NCBI GenBank assembly: GCA_036501535.1 | Contig: DASYAE010000017.1 | Location: forward strand, 1-53,350 | DNA: 53,350 bases | Reading direction: 5' to 3' | Source: DASYAE01 sp036501535 | Lineage (GTDB): Bacteria; Actinomycetota; Actinomycetes; Streptomycetales; Catenulisporaceae | Shown: piece after piece, positions 44,884 through 52,333 of the stretch | How positions within the stretch are numbered: the stretch's first letter is position 1 | Layout of the letters: each line of letters begins with the position of its first letter | Program-made: the position numbers and the translations under genes | Notes under the pieces: model-generated | Database searches by the model: none | Seen by the model: only the letters and a program-made list of their open reading frames with translations | Told to the model about the DNA's origin: nothing

Positions 44884-47800
44884 GTGACGCCGGTACCGGT
44901 CGGCAGAAGGGATCCTGCAGGTGAGTTACGAGACGCACTGATAGCGGCTCTCGTCGATGTGCCCTTCATGGCCGCGCTACCGGATCGTCGGCTGCTGATC
45001 AACCTGATCCGACGGGATGTCGATAACTTCCCCGACGTACAGGAGCGGGCGGAAACGCGCCTTCACACGGTCGACATTGTCCTCGCCTGTCTGAGCCAAC
45101 CGGGTGGAATGCGCGCGCTCCAGGCGAGTTTGGCGACCATGGCGCCCGAAGCGTCGGGCACCAAGCGGGCCACTCAGCTTATCCAGTCTGCGACATTGCA
45201 GAGTTTGACACCCGAGGGTGACATTCGGCGGATCCATGATCTTCTGCGCAAGGTGGAGCACGAACTCGAGACGCCCGGCTTCTGGCGAACTGCGCTGGAT
45301 GATTTGCCATACCGCATGCCGGCCGGATCCAAAGACCTGGTGGCCGTCTTCAACCATCTTGCGTCGCAGCGCGGCGGCTGGCAACGGGTTCCGCCGGCTG
45401 TGGTTCTGATCGTCGCCGTCGCGGATGTCATCGACGGCGCCGCCGCGGTCGAACTGCTCAACTGGGCGGAGGACCAGGCATCCCGGCTTGATGCGCTGGA
45501 TGATTTCCACACGCTGCGAATTAACACGGCCGATTCCGGCACGGAAAGCTCCGCCGCGAACGACGCCGCAGAGACGCCGCCAGACATTTTAGACGTCCGG
45601 CAGGAGCGACACGCTGTCTCAGATGCCGAGATGATCGTCCAGGCATCGGATTCGGCTGCTATTTTGCCTGCGGCCGGTTTAGAATCGCCGCATGTCGTTG
45701 CCAGCTATGACGAGTCCACTGGTTACAATTCAACGGTGATCGAGGGGTTCGGCCCTCTTCCACCTACGAGTGACGACTCAGGAGAAGGAATGCCGTCTGG
45801 CGTGCCTGCGCTCAGTCCCTTGAGCACATTGCCGAAGGTCTGGGGGGACGTACCGCAGCGCAACCCGAATTTCACCGGACGGGAAGCCCTGCTTGAGCAG
45901 CTTCATAATGAATTAAGTTTATCACGCCAAACGGCGGTACTTCCGCAGGCGCTGCACGGAATGGGCGGGGTCGGAAAATCCCAGGTCGCGATCGAGTATG
46001 TCCACCGGCACAGCGGGGACTACGATCTCATCTGGTGGATCTCCGCCGAGCAGACCGGGCAGATTCTCGCCTCGCTGACCAAGCTCGCGCAGCGCCTCGA
46101 CCTCGACGTGGGCCCGGAGGCGAACACCGCGGTCCCGGTTGTCCGCGAGGCGTTGAGCACCGGTGCCGTCCCGTACAAGCGGTGGCTTCTCGTATTCGAC
46201 AACGCCGACGCGCCGGACGAGGTCCGACGATATTTTCCGACCGGTGGAGCGGGCCGGATCCTGGTGACCTCCCGAGACATCGACTGGTCGCGGGTGACTC
46301 AGTCGATCGAGGTGGACGTCTTCACCCGGGACGAGAGTTGCACGTTCCTGCGCAACCGCAATCCGGACCTGTCCGGGCAGGAGGCCGACCGGCTCGCCGA
46401 GGCGCTCGGTGATCTGCCGCTCGCGGTCGAACAGGCCGCTGCATGGCGCGCGGCGACCGGAATGCCGGTCGACGAATACCTCCAACTGCTCGAGCAGAAG
46501 CGGATCGAACTGCTCGACGCATCGCCGTCTCCCGATTACCGGCATTCCGTCGCCGCGGCGTGGAAGCTGTCACTCGATCGGCTCAAAGAAGTCAACGACG
46601 GCGCCCTTCAACTCCTCCAGGTCTGCTCCTTCTTCGCACCCGAGCCGATCTCGCGCGAGTTCTTCACCGGTTCGCCCATCGCGCCGGTCACACCGCAGCT
46701 CGACGCCGTGCTGAGCGACCCCTTCCAGCTCAGCCGGGCCATCCGGGACATCCAGAAATACGCTCTGGCCCGCATCGACCACCGCAACAACGCGCTGCAG
46801 ATCCACCGCCTCATCCAGGCCGTCCTCGTCGGCGAGATGAGCGAAGAGGAACGCACGATCATGCGGCGTGGTGCGCACACACTGCTTGCCAACAGCACTC
46901 CGAGCAATCCGACCAGACGTGACCAGTGGGAGCGCTATCAGGCGCTGCGGCCACACGTGACGGTCTCTCGAGCGGTGGAGTCGCCTGATCCGCGGGTCCA
47001 GGACCTCGTCTTCAACATCGCGCAGTTCCTCTACTACTGGGGAGATCACGAAGGAAGCGAGGAACTCACCCGTGAGGCGTTCAAGTTCCGTGTCCAGGAC
47101 CGCGGCGAAGCAGGCCAGCACACGCTGAAGGTGGCCAAGTGGCTGGGCTGGATGCTCTGGGTGAACGGCAAATACGCCGAGGCGAAAGGCCTCAACAAGC
47201 GCACTCTCGAGCTCTATCGCGAGACGGTGGGCGAGCAGGACGAAGGCACGATCGACGCGATGACCATCGTCGCCAGCGACCAGAGGACCAGCGGGGATTT
47301 CACGGCCGCGTTGGAACTCGATGACGAAGGACTCGCCATCGCCACGGCCGAGTTCGGCAACGACGATCCTGTCACGCTCAGACTGGCTGCCAACCGGGCC
47401 GTGAGTCTGAGGCTTCTCGGCGAGTACAAACGTGCCGAGGCCGTGGACCGGGAGACGCATCAGCGCAGTCTGATCGTGCTCGGCCCGGAGGACGACATCA
47501 CGCTGAACACGGAACTCGGCGTGATCCTCGATATCCGTGAAGCCGGACATTATCTCGAGGCTTGCAGGCAGCAGGAGGAGATGTACAAGCACCGGCTCAT
47601 CTCCCTCTCGCAGGACGACCCCATGGTCCTGCGCACCGCGCGCAACCTCGCCGTCGCCCGGCGCAAGGCCGGAGACCACCCGGGTGCTCGCCGGCTCTCC
47701 GAGGAGACGCTCGAGAGATATCGTCGCCGGTACAACGATGACCATCCGGAGGCCATCGCGACGTCGCTCAACTTTGCCATCGATCTGAGGCATGCCGGTG

Positions 47801-48315
47801 AACTCGACGCGGCTCGAGAACGCGGCGAGGCGACGTTGAGCCGGTACCAGCGCAATTTCGGCGATGATCATGCTTACACGCTCGCTGCGCGCACGAATCT
47901 CGCCATTGTGGCGCGACTGCAGCAGGAGCATGAGAAGGCGTATGCGATGGACGAGGAGAACCTCGAACGCCTCGTGGCGACCTTGGGCTCGAACCATGCG
48001 ATCACGCTGAGCTGTGCCACGAATCTGGCCAGCGATCTATACGTACTCGGCGACTACCAGACGGCCTACGAGCGAGACACGGATACACTCGCCCGCTCGG
48101 AACGCACGTTGGGCGTCGAGCACCCCTCGACGCTCGCGTGCAGTGTCAACCTGGCCATGGACCTGCGGGCGCTTGCGCGTGTCAACGAGGCCGACAAGAT
48201 GCTCGGCGACACTATGGCGCGTTTCCGGCGGGTGCTGGGCGAAAAGCACCCGGCCACTTTGAACGCGTTGCAGAATCTTCGGGCCGACTGCGACGTGGAC
48301 CCGATGCCCCTGTAA
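44884..48315 (+). CDS. EAD2-EAD - NB-ARC - TPR STAND protein (module 2)
   Basis: The protein has 1143 residues from a GTG at 44884. Residues about 12-95 resemble effector-associated domain 2 (LRDALIAALVDVPFM, then RRLLINLIRRDV and LHTVDIVLACLSQPGG). Residues about 113-200 form a second adaptor (IHDLLRKVEHELETPGFW, VFNHLASQR, PPAVVLIVAVADV). A linker of about 120 residues follows, then NB-ARC (about 322-600) with Walker A GMGGVGKS (about 359), Walker B LLVFDNADAPDE, ILVTSRD and GDLPLAVEQAA. TPRs run to the end, which reads RADCDVDPMPL. NB-ARC, TPR and tail closely match the module 1 protein. Four TTA codons (45589, 45679, 45913, 45919) sit in the linker region, which is less GC-rich than its surroundings. 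Confidence 0.92.
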   Translation: MTPVPVGRRDPAGELRDALIAALVDVPFMAALPDRRLLINLIRRDVDNFPDVQERAETRLHTVDIVLACLSQPGGMRALQASLATMAPEASGTKRATQLIQSATLQSLTPEGDIRRIHDLLRKVEHELETPGFWRTALDDLPYRMPAGSKDLVAVFNHLASQRGGWQRVPPAVVLIVAVADVIDGAAAVELLNWAEDQASRLDALDDFHTLRINTADSGTESSAANDAAETPPDILDVRQERHAVSDAEMIVQASDSAAILPAAGLESPHVVASYDESTGYNSTVIEGFGPLPPTSDDSGEGMPSGVPALSPLSTLPKVWGDVPQRNPNFTGREALLEQLHNELSLSRQTAVLPQALHGMGGVGKSQVAIEYVHRHSGDYDLIWWISAEQTGQILASLTKLAQRLDLDVGPEANTAVPVVREALSTGAVPYKRWLLVFDNADAPDEVRRYFPTGGAGRILVTSRDIDWSRVTQSIEVDVFTRDESCTFLRNRNPDLSGQEADRLAEALGDLPLAVEQAAAWRAATGMPVDEYLQLLEQKRIELLDASPSPDYRHSVAAAWKLSLDRLKEVNDGALQLLQVCSFFAPEPISREFFTGSPIAPVTPQLDAVLSDPFQLSRAIRDIQKYALARIDHRNNALQIHRLIQAVLVGEMSEEERTIMRRGAHTLLANSTPSNPTRRDQWERYQALRPHVTVSRAVESPDPRVQDLVFNIAQFLYYWGDHEGSEELTREAFKFRVQDRGEAGQHTLKVAKWLGWMLWVNGKYAEAKGLNKRTLELYRETVGEQDEGTIDAMTIVASDQRTSGDFTAALELDDEGLAIATAEFGNDDPVTLRLAANRAVSLRLLGEYKRAEAVDRETHQRSLIVLGPEDDITLNTELGVILDIREAGHYLEACRQQEEMYKHRLISLSQDDPMVLRTARNLAVARRKAGDHPGARRLSEETLERYRRRYNDDHPEAIATSLNFAIDLRHAGELDAARERGEATLSRYQRNFGDDHAYTLAARTNLAIVARLQQEHEKAYAMDEENLERLVATLGSNHAITLSCATNLASDLYVLGDYQTAYERDTDTLARSERTLGVEHPSTLACSVNLAMDLRALARVNEADKMLGDTMARFRRVLGEKHPATLNALQNLRADCDVDPMPL

Positions 48316-48399
48316 TTCACGACCGGTCATGACGTGGTGCTGCGGTGACACCTGGCCGAGGGGCTCTCAGCCAGGGCGATTGTCGGGCGACTGCGGTCG

Positions 48400-48618
48400 T
48401 CAGTCGATTCGGCCAGGTGGATTGGTACCGCCCAGGTTCGCCCGCGGGCGTTCGATCTGGTGCATGAGACGGGCCAGCGACGGGGCCAGATCCGTCGCGT
48501 CGTAGTTGCGCAGGCCTGCGAGGGAGACGTCGGTGAGGTCGATCAGCTCGGTCTCGACGTGCTCCAGGGAGAGCTCTCGGCGGCCATGTGCCCTTCCTGT
48601 GCCGTGCTTCTGGATCAC
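48400..48618 (-). CDS. 72-residue RiPP-type precursor peptide (module 2)
   Basis: The peptide has 72 residues from a GTG at 48618 with GAGGACGA upstream; the same length as the module 1 peptide supports this start. The leader-like part reads ETELIDLTDVSLAGL then DLAPSLARLMHQI, matching the module 1 leader, and the tail reads RPRANLGGTNPPGRID. Conserved core positions are RPRANLGG, PPGR and the final Asp. It lies on the opposite strand between the STAND gene (stop 48315) and the PNP gene and shares a divergent promoter with the latter. The HExxH enzyme of this module is about 1.5 kb away on the same strand. Confidence 0.82.
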   Translation of the reverse strand: MIQKHGTGRAHGRRELSLEHVETELIDLTDVSLAGLRNYDATDLAPSLARLMHQIERPRANLGGTNPPGRID

Positions 48619-48732
48619 TCGTCGTCCTCGGGTGTTTCGCGTTGTCGGACAATGGCGGACCCGCACGGCCGTGTCGTCATATAATAGCACTGAGTACTTC
48701 TGATTCGAGAGTCGGCTGAATCGGCGCTGTGC
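48619..48732. promoter_or_regulatory. Divergent promoter, module 2 precursor / PNP gene
   Basis: The short gap contains an AT-rich island with a perfect TATAAT (48680-48685, plus strand) and a TATTAT-like match on the minus strand, both rare in this GC-rich DNA. It probably drives the precursor and PNP genes in opposite directions. No good -35 at 16-18 bases was found. Confidence 0.55.
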
Positions 48733-50118
48733 GTGTTGAGCGGCTGCCGGGAGATCCGGCGCGGGTCGGTTGGGAGCCAGCCAATTAACAGGTCGTCGGA
48801 TGCGGTCTCGGTGCAAGGCGATGCCGTCGCCGTCGTTTCTGAGGTGCGTGTGGGTGTTGTGACCGCGCTGCCGTGGGAATGCGCGGCGGCGCGTTTGTTC
48901 GTCGATGATCTGCGCGGCTTGTCGGTTCTCGGCGATCCCAATCACTATGGCTCAGGCTGGATGCCGAGTAAAGATCCATCCCGGCCACATCGTGTGGTCG
49001 TGGCGCTGCAGGCGCAGGACGGGACGCGGAACGCGGCTGCGCTGTGTTCTGATATGGCGCGGAGTTTTCCGGAGTTGCAGGTGTTCGTCATGTGCGGGAT
49101 CGCCGGGGGAGTGCCCGCTGCGCACGGGGCGGAAAGCCGGGTGCGGCTCGGCGACATTCTGTCGGCGACGGCGGGGGTCGTCGATTACGACCATGTGCGC
49201 AGCGTCGACGGCCGGAACGTGTTGCGCAGGTCGGTCGAAGGGCTCTCGAAGGCGTTGCTGCGCGCGGACCGGGAGTTGGAGGTCAGGTCGCTCGCCGGGG
49301 ACGAGGTGTGGCGGGGGCCGCTCGACGATGTCGCTGAGCGTGCTCCGAGGTTCGGGCCGCTTTCTCAGGGGGCGGATCCGCTGGAGCTGGAGTCTGCGGC
49401 GGGGGCCGGCGTGCGTGTTGTGGCAGACGACACAGATGACGCAGATGCTGCGGATGCGCAGCGTGCGCGTCCGGGCGGCTGGCCACGGGTGCATCGCGGT
49501 GCGATCGGGAGCGCTGACCGGCTGGTGCGGGATGTCGTGCTGCGGGACCTGCTGGCCGAGCGGTACGGGATTCTGGGTGTCGAGATGGAGGGGTCGGGAG
49601 TCGCGGTCGGCGCCGATCTGCATGATCGGCACTGGTTCATGGTTCGCGGCGTCGCGGACTATTGCGATGACCGGACGAAGAGCGACGCGTGGCATCCCTA
49701 TGCCTCGCTTGCCGCGGCCGCTTATGTTCGTGCTCTGTTTGCTGAGTGCCAGCCGTTCGGTGCGGAGGTGCGGCGCTACGGCGATGGTGCGAGCGACGCA
49801 AGCGGCGTGAGTAGCGCGAGCAGCGCAAGCAGCGTGGGCGACCTTCAGGCGATCGTGCAGGCGCTGTTGGACCTGCCGGTGTTTCGGGACGACTATCAGC
49901 GGCGTGCGGTTCTGGCGCAGCTGCCGGAGCGTATTCGCACCGCAGTGCCGGACAATGTGGTCGCCCGGCTGCACGTCGTCGCGCTGGTGCGGACCTGCGA
50001 GGACTTTCCGGACGGCCGTGACGCGCTGCTCGATGTGCTCCGGCTGACGCTGGGGGCTGATTCGGCGCCGTTCGTGCGGGTGCAGGGCGTCATTCTGGAC
50101 AACTGGTCGCGCGGGTGA
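48733..50118 (+). CDS. Nucleoside-phosphorylase-like protein with C-terminal EAD2 domain (module 2)
   Basis: The protein has up to 461 residues from a GTG at 48733. The true start is uncertain; GTG codons nearer to VRVGVVTALPWE are possible and would remove about 38 residues. The PNP/MTA-nucleosidase fold shows VGVVTALPWECAAARLF, MCGIAGGVPAAHG, the motif VEMEGSGVA and VADYCDDRTKSDAWHPYA. Residues about 370-460 are an EAD2-type adaptor (DLQAIVQALLDLPVF, RRAVLAQLPERIRTAVP, RLHVVALVRTCEDFPDG). This matches the first domain of the STAND protein 44884-48315, suggesting direct pairing. Catalytic-region residues are retained. Its 3' end overlaps that of the HExxH gene by 29 bases. Confidence 0.88.
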   Translation: MLSGCREIRRGSVGSQPINRSSDAVSVQGDAVAVVSEVRVGVVTALPWECAAARLFVDDLRGLSVLGDPNHYGSGWMPSKDPSRPHRVVVALQAQDGTRNAAALCSDMARSFPELQVFVMCGIAGGVPAAHGAESRVRLGDILSATAGVVDYDHVRSVDGRNVLRRSVEGLSKALLRADRELEVRSLAGDEVWRGPLDDVAERAPRFGPLSQGADPLELESAAGAGVRVVADDTDDADAADAQRARPGGWPRVHRGAIGSADRLVRDVVLRDLLAERYGILGVEMEGSGVAVGADLHDRHWFMVRGVADYCDDRTKSDAWHPYASLAAAAYVRALFAECQPFGAEVRRYGDGASDASGVSSASSASSVGDLQAIVQALLDLPVFRDDYQRRAVLAQLPERIRTAVPDNVVARLHVVALVRTCEDFPDGRDALLDVLRLTLGADSAPFVRVQGVILDNWSRG

Positions 50119-52027
50119 GCCTGCCCGTCGGCGCGGCCGCCGCGCGGCCGGCTCTTGCGGCGAGCTGGGCCGGGTCGGGGGCGTGGCCGGCGCCGATGAG
50201 GTGGAGGTAGGCGGCTCGGACGAGGTCGGGCAGGTCGAGCAGGGCTCTGCGTTCATGGGAGCCGTGTTCGGGAGACTCGCCGCGTTCATCGGCGTCCGCT
50301 GAGAGGCCGAGGCCGATCCAGGCGTCGAAGTCGTCCGGGTCGGCTTTGATGCGGGCCGTGTAGCCGGCGTGGGCGACGCGCGTGTCGCCGCGGACGAGGG
50401 CGGCGTCTGCTTCGGTGAGATTGAGAGAGCTGAGCCTCGCGGCCTCGTCGGGGAGCTTCGGGACGTCGAGTTGCTGGCGGATGAGCGCTGCCATACCCCG
50501 CGCGAAGCGGAGTTGGGGGTGCGGGACGACTGTCGCCTCGTGCGCGTGCAGCTGTGTCGTCTCGTCTTCGGGGGTGTTGTCGATCCAAGCCGTAGCCAGG
50601 GCCTCCACGTCGGCCGGCGCCGGCTGGAGGTGGCGGATGCGCCAGCCGGCGCGGTGCCATGCGGCGGAGAGCTCGGCGGCTTTCGTCGCCTGGGGCAGCA
50701 GCGGCTCAGCGAGCCAGGGCCGGATCTGCCTGGTGAGGCTCTGGACGACCTGTGTGCCCCAGCGGGTCAGGCCGGGCGAGTCGTCGAGCGTGCACAGGGC
50801 GTCGTCGACCTGTAAGCGGGCATAGGCGTACTCGAAGTCGGCCAGCAACAGCTCTCTGCCGCTCTGCCGGGCGCGGTGGCGGCGCCAGAAGGCCATGATG
50901 CCGGTGAACGCGTAGGCGCCCTGGAGCAGACCGCTGAGGGGGCGCGGGTCGTCGCGCCAGGGGGCGTAGTAGCACTGCCGGTCGTCGTCGATCGCGAGCG
51001 GGCCCAGGTGTATCAGGCCGCCGAGTTTGATGTGCTGGAACTCGTGGACGAGGGAGACGGCGAGCGTCACCTCGTCGAACGGCGGGGAGATCAGGACGCT
51101 GCCGAACGCCTCGCCGGTCGAGGCGCTGCGCGTCTCCGAGCCGTCGCCGCGGGCGAGCGGGACCAGTGAGACTACGCCCTCGGATATGGACTCGGCGGAC
51201 GGGCGGTGGTCGCGGCACAGCAGGTCCCAGGCCCGGGCGAGCAGGTCGGACCAGGCGGCGAACTCCGCGTCGCCGAGCCGGGCCGGCGGGACCGGGTCGG
51301 CCAGGTCGCGGTACGGGTCGATGTCGTCGAGGAAGACGAGCAGGTCGGGGCCGAGTTCGCCGCTGACGCGCAGTCTGCGCAGAGGCCACCAGGAGGCGCC
51401 GTGGGCGCGGTCCGGGAGGCGGCCGGGCCGGTTCTGTGCCTCGTCGGATGTGGGAACGACGAGTGTGCAATCGCCCAGGGTGAGGCGGATCCGGCCGTGG
51501 TCGGTCTCTGCGTCGGCGTAGGACCAGGGTTCTGTGTCCGAGGCCGGAAATGTGGCCATGCCGAGTCTGGGCAGCATGACTCGGCCGCGGCGCGCGGGGA
51601 CTTTCGTACGCCAGGCGTGTCCGACGTGGGCCGCGGCGGTGAGTGCGAGTGCGTGGATCATGCCGATGTCGATCCATAGTGGCGCGTCGCTGTCTGCGCC
51701 GCCGCGGTCGCGGCGCAGGACGTACGCGGCCCAGTTGCCGACCTGTGGGTGCAGCAGGATGTCGGTGAACGCCTCGGGCGCGGCATCCTCCGCCCTGGTC
51801 AGGACTTCCCACGCGTCCGCCGCCGGCGGGAGCGGGCCGAGTGCGCCCGGGATTTCGTGTGCGGCCTCGACCACCGCGTTGATCAGCAGGAGCCGGCGGC
51901 TGCGCTGGGTCGCCCAGAGTTCGCGTATCGCCTCCGCGTCGCCGAGGCCTGCGCAGAGCGCTTCGAAGTGCGGCTTCGGCAGCTGGTGGTTGCGCGCCGC
52001 GGGCCGGGTACCGATATATGCGGCCAC
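50090..52027 (-). CDS. HExxH putative peptide-modifying enzyme (aKG-HExxH beta-hydroxylase family), module 2
   Basis: The protein has 645 residues from a GTG at 52027, chosen because AGGAG stands seven bases upstream and because it then aligns with the module 1 enzyme, both having 21 residues up to the first conserved Phe. HEFQH (328-332) lies in SLVHEFQHIKLGGLIHL. Shared blocks include TQRSRRLLLIN, VGNWAAYVLRR, FLDDIDPYRDLADPVPP, SASTGEAFGSVLISPP, QCYYAPWRDDPRPLSG and LADFEYAYARL. The C-terminal extension is alanine/arginine-rich. The probable substrate is the peptide at 48400-48618. Enzyme chemistry is inferred from the family; substrate pairing is inferred from context. Confidence 0.85.
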   Translation of the reverse strand: MAAYIGTRPAARNHQLPKPHFEALCAGLGDAEAIRELWATQRSRRLLLINAVVEAAHEIPGALGPLPPAADAWEVLTRAEDAAPEAFTDILLHPQVGNWAAYVLRRDRGGADSDAPLWIDIGMIHALALTAAAHVGHAWRTKVPARRGRVMLPRLGMATFPASDTEPWSYADAETDHGRIRLTLGDCTLVVPTSDEAQNRPGRLPDRAHGASWWPLRRLRVSGELGPDLLVFLDDIDPYRDLADPVPPARLGDAEFAAWSDLLARAWDLLCRDHRPSAESISEGVVSLVPLARGDGSETRSASTGEAFGSVLISPPFDEVTLAVSLVHEFQHIKLGGLIHLGPLAIDDDRQCYYAPWRDDPRPLSGLLQGAYAFTGIMAFWRRHRARQSGRELLLADFEYAYARLQVDDALCTLDDSPGLTRWGTQVVQSLTRQIRPWLAEPLLPQATKAAELSAAWHRAGWRIRHLQPAPADVEALATAWIDNTPEDETTQLHAHEATVVPHPQLRFARGMAALIRQQLDVPKLPDEAARLSSLNLTEADAALVRGDTRVAHAGYTARIKADPDDFDAWIGLGLSADADERGESPEHGSHERRALLDLPDLVRAAYLHLIGAGHAPDPAQLAARAGRAAAAPTGRLTRATSCPE

Positions 52028-52333
52028 TGGCACACTCCTCATCGCTGCGCGGCGGACAGGACACTGCACGGCTGTCCGCCCGACTGTCTCTTCCCGCTTC
52101 CCGGCCGTTCCAAGCCGGTTGGCTGCCGACATATCGGTACGCTGCGATCAGGAATTTGTTGCAGGACGTGCAGGCGGCTGCACGTCGGCGGTGTTGAGCT
52201 GGCCGTTCGCCGGCCGGTCGGTCCCGGGCGACAATGGCCGGAACGGTCCGTCCGGCGAGCGGGCGGGTGGGCAGGGTCGAGTGAGTTCTCAGGATTCCCA
52301 GATTTCTCAGGACCCTCTATGTGCCCGTGCGCT
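52028..52333. other. Intergenic region, module 2 enzyme to cysN
   Basis: About 306 bases with no convincing gene. It should contain the promoter of the HExxH gene and the 3' end of the cysN transcript. No clear terminator hairpin or promoter hexamers were identified. Confidence 0.4.

Noticed and set aside
44884..45120. Death-domain or TIR effector at the N-terminus of the module 2 STAND protein
   Set aside because: The motifs (RR, A-R-L-H, C-x3-P-x-G) fit an EAD2 adaptor matching the neighbouring PNP; no TIR catalytic Glu pattern or caspase dyad was seen.
38582..48618. Calling the small peptides FxSxx-COOH precursors
   Set aside because: Leader and neighbours recall that family, but both peptides end in PPGR-x-D, not F-x-S-x-x, and no FxsB-type radical SAM gene is present.
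28690..52027. Prophage or integrated mobile element
   Set aside because: No integrase, transposase, phage structural gene or terminal repeat was seen; the tRNA genes lie far away and are not flanked by an attachment-site duplication.
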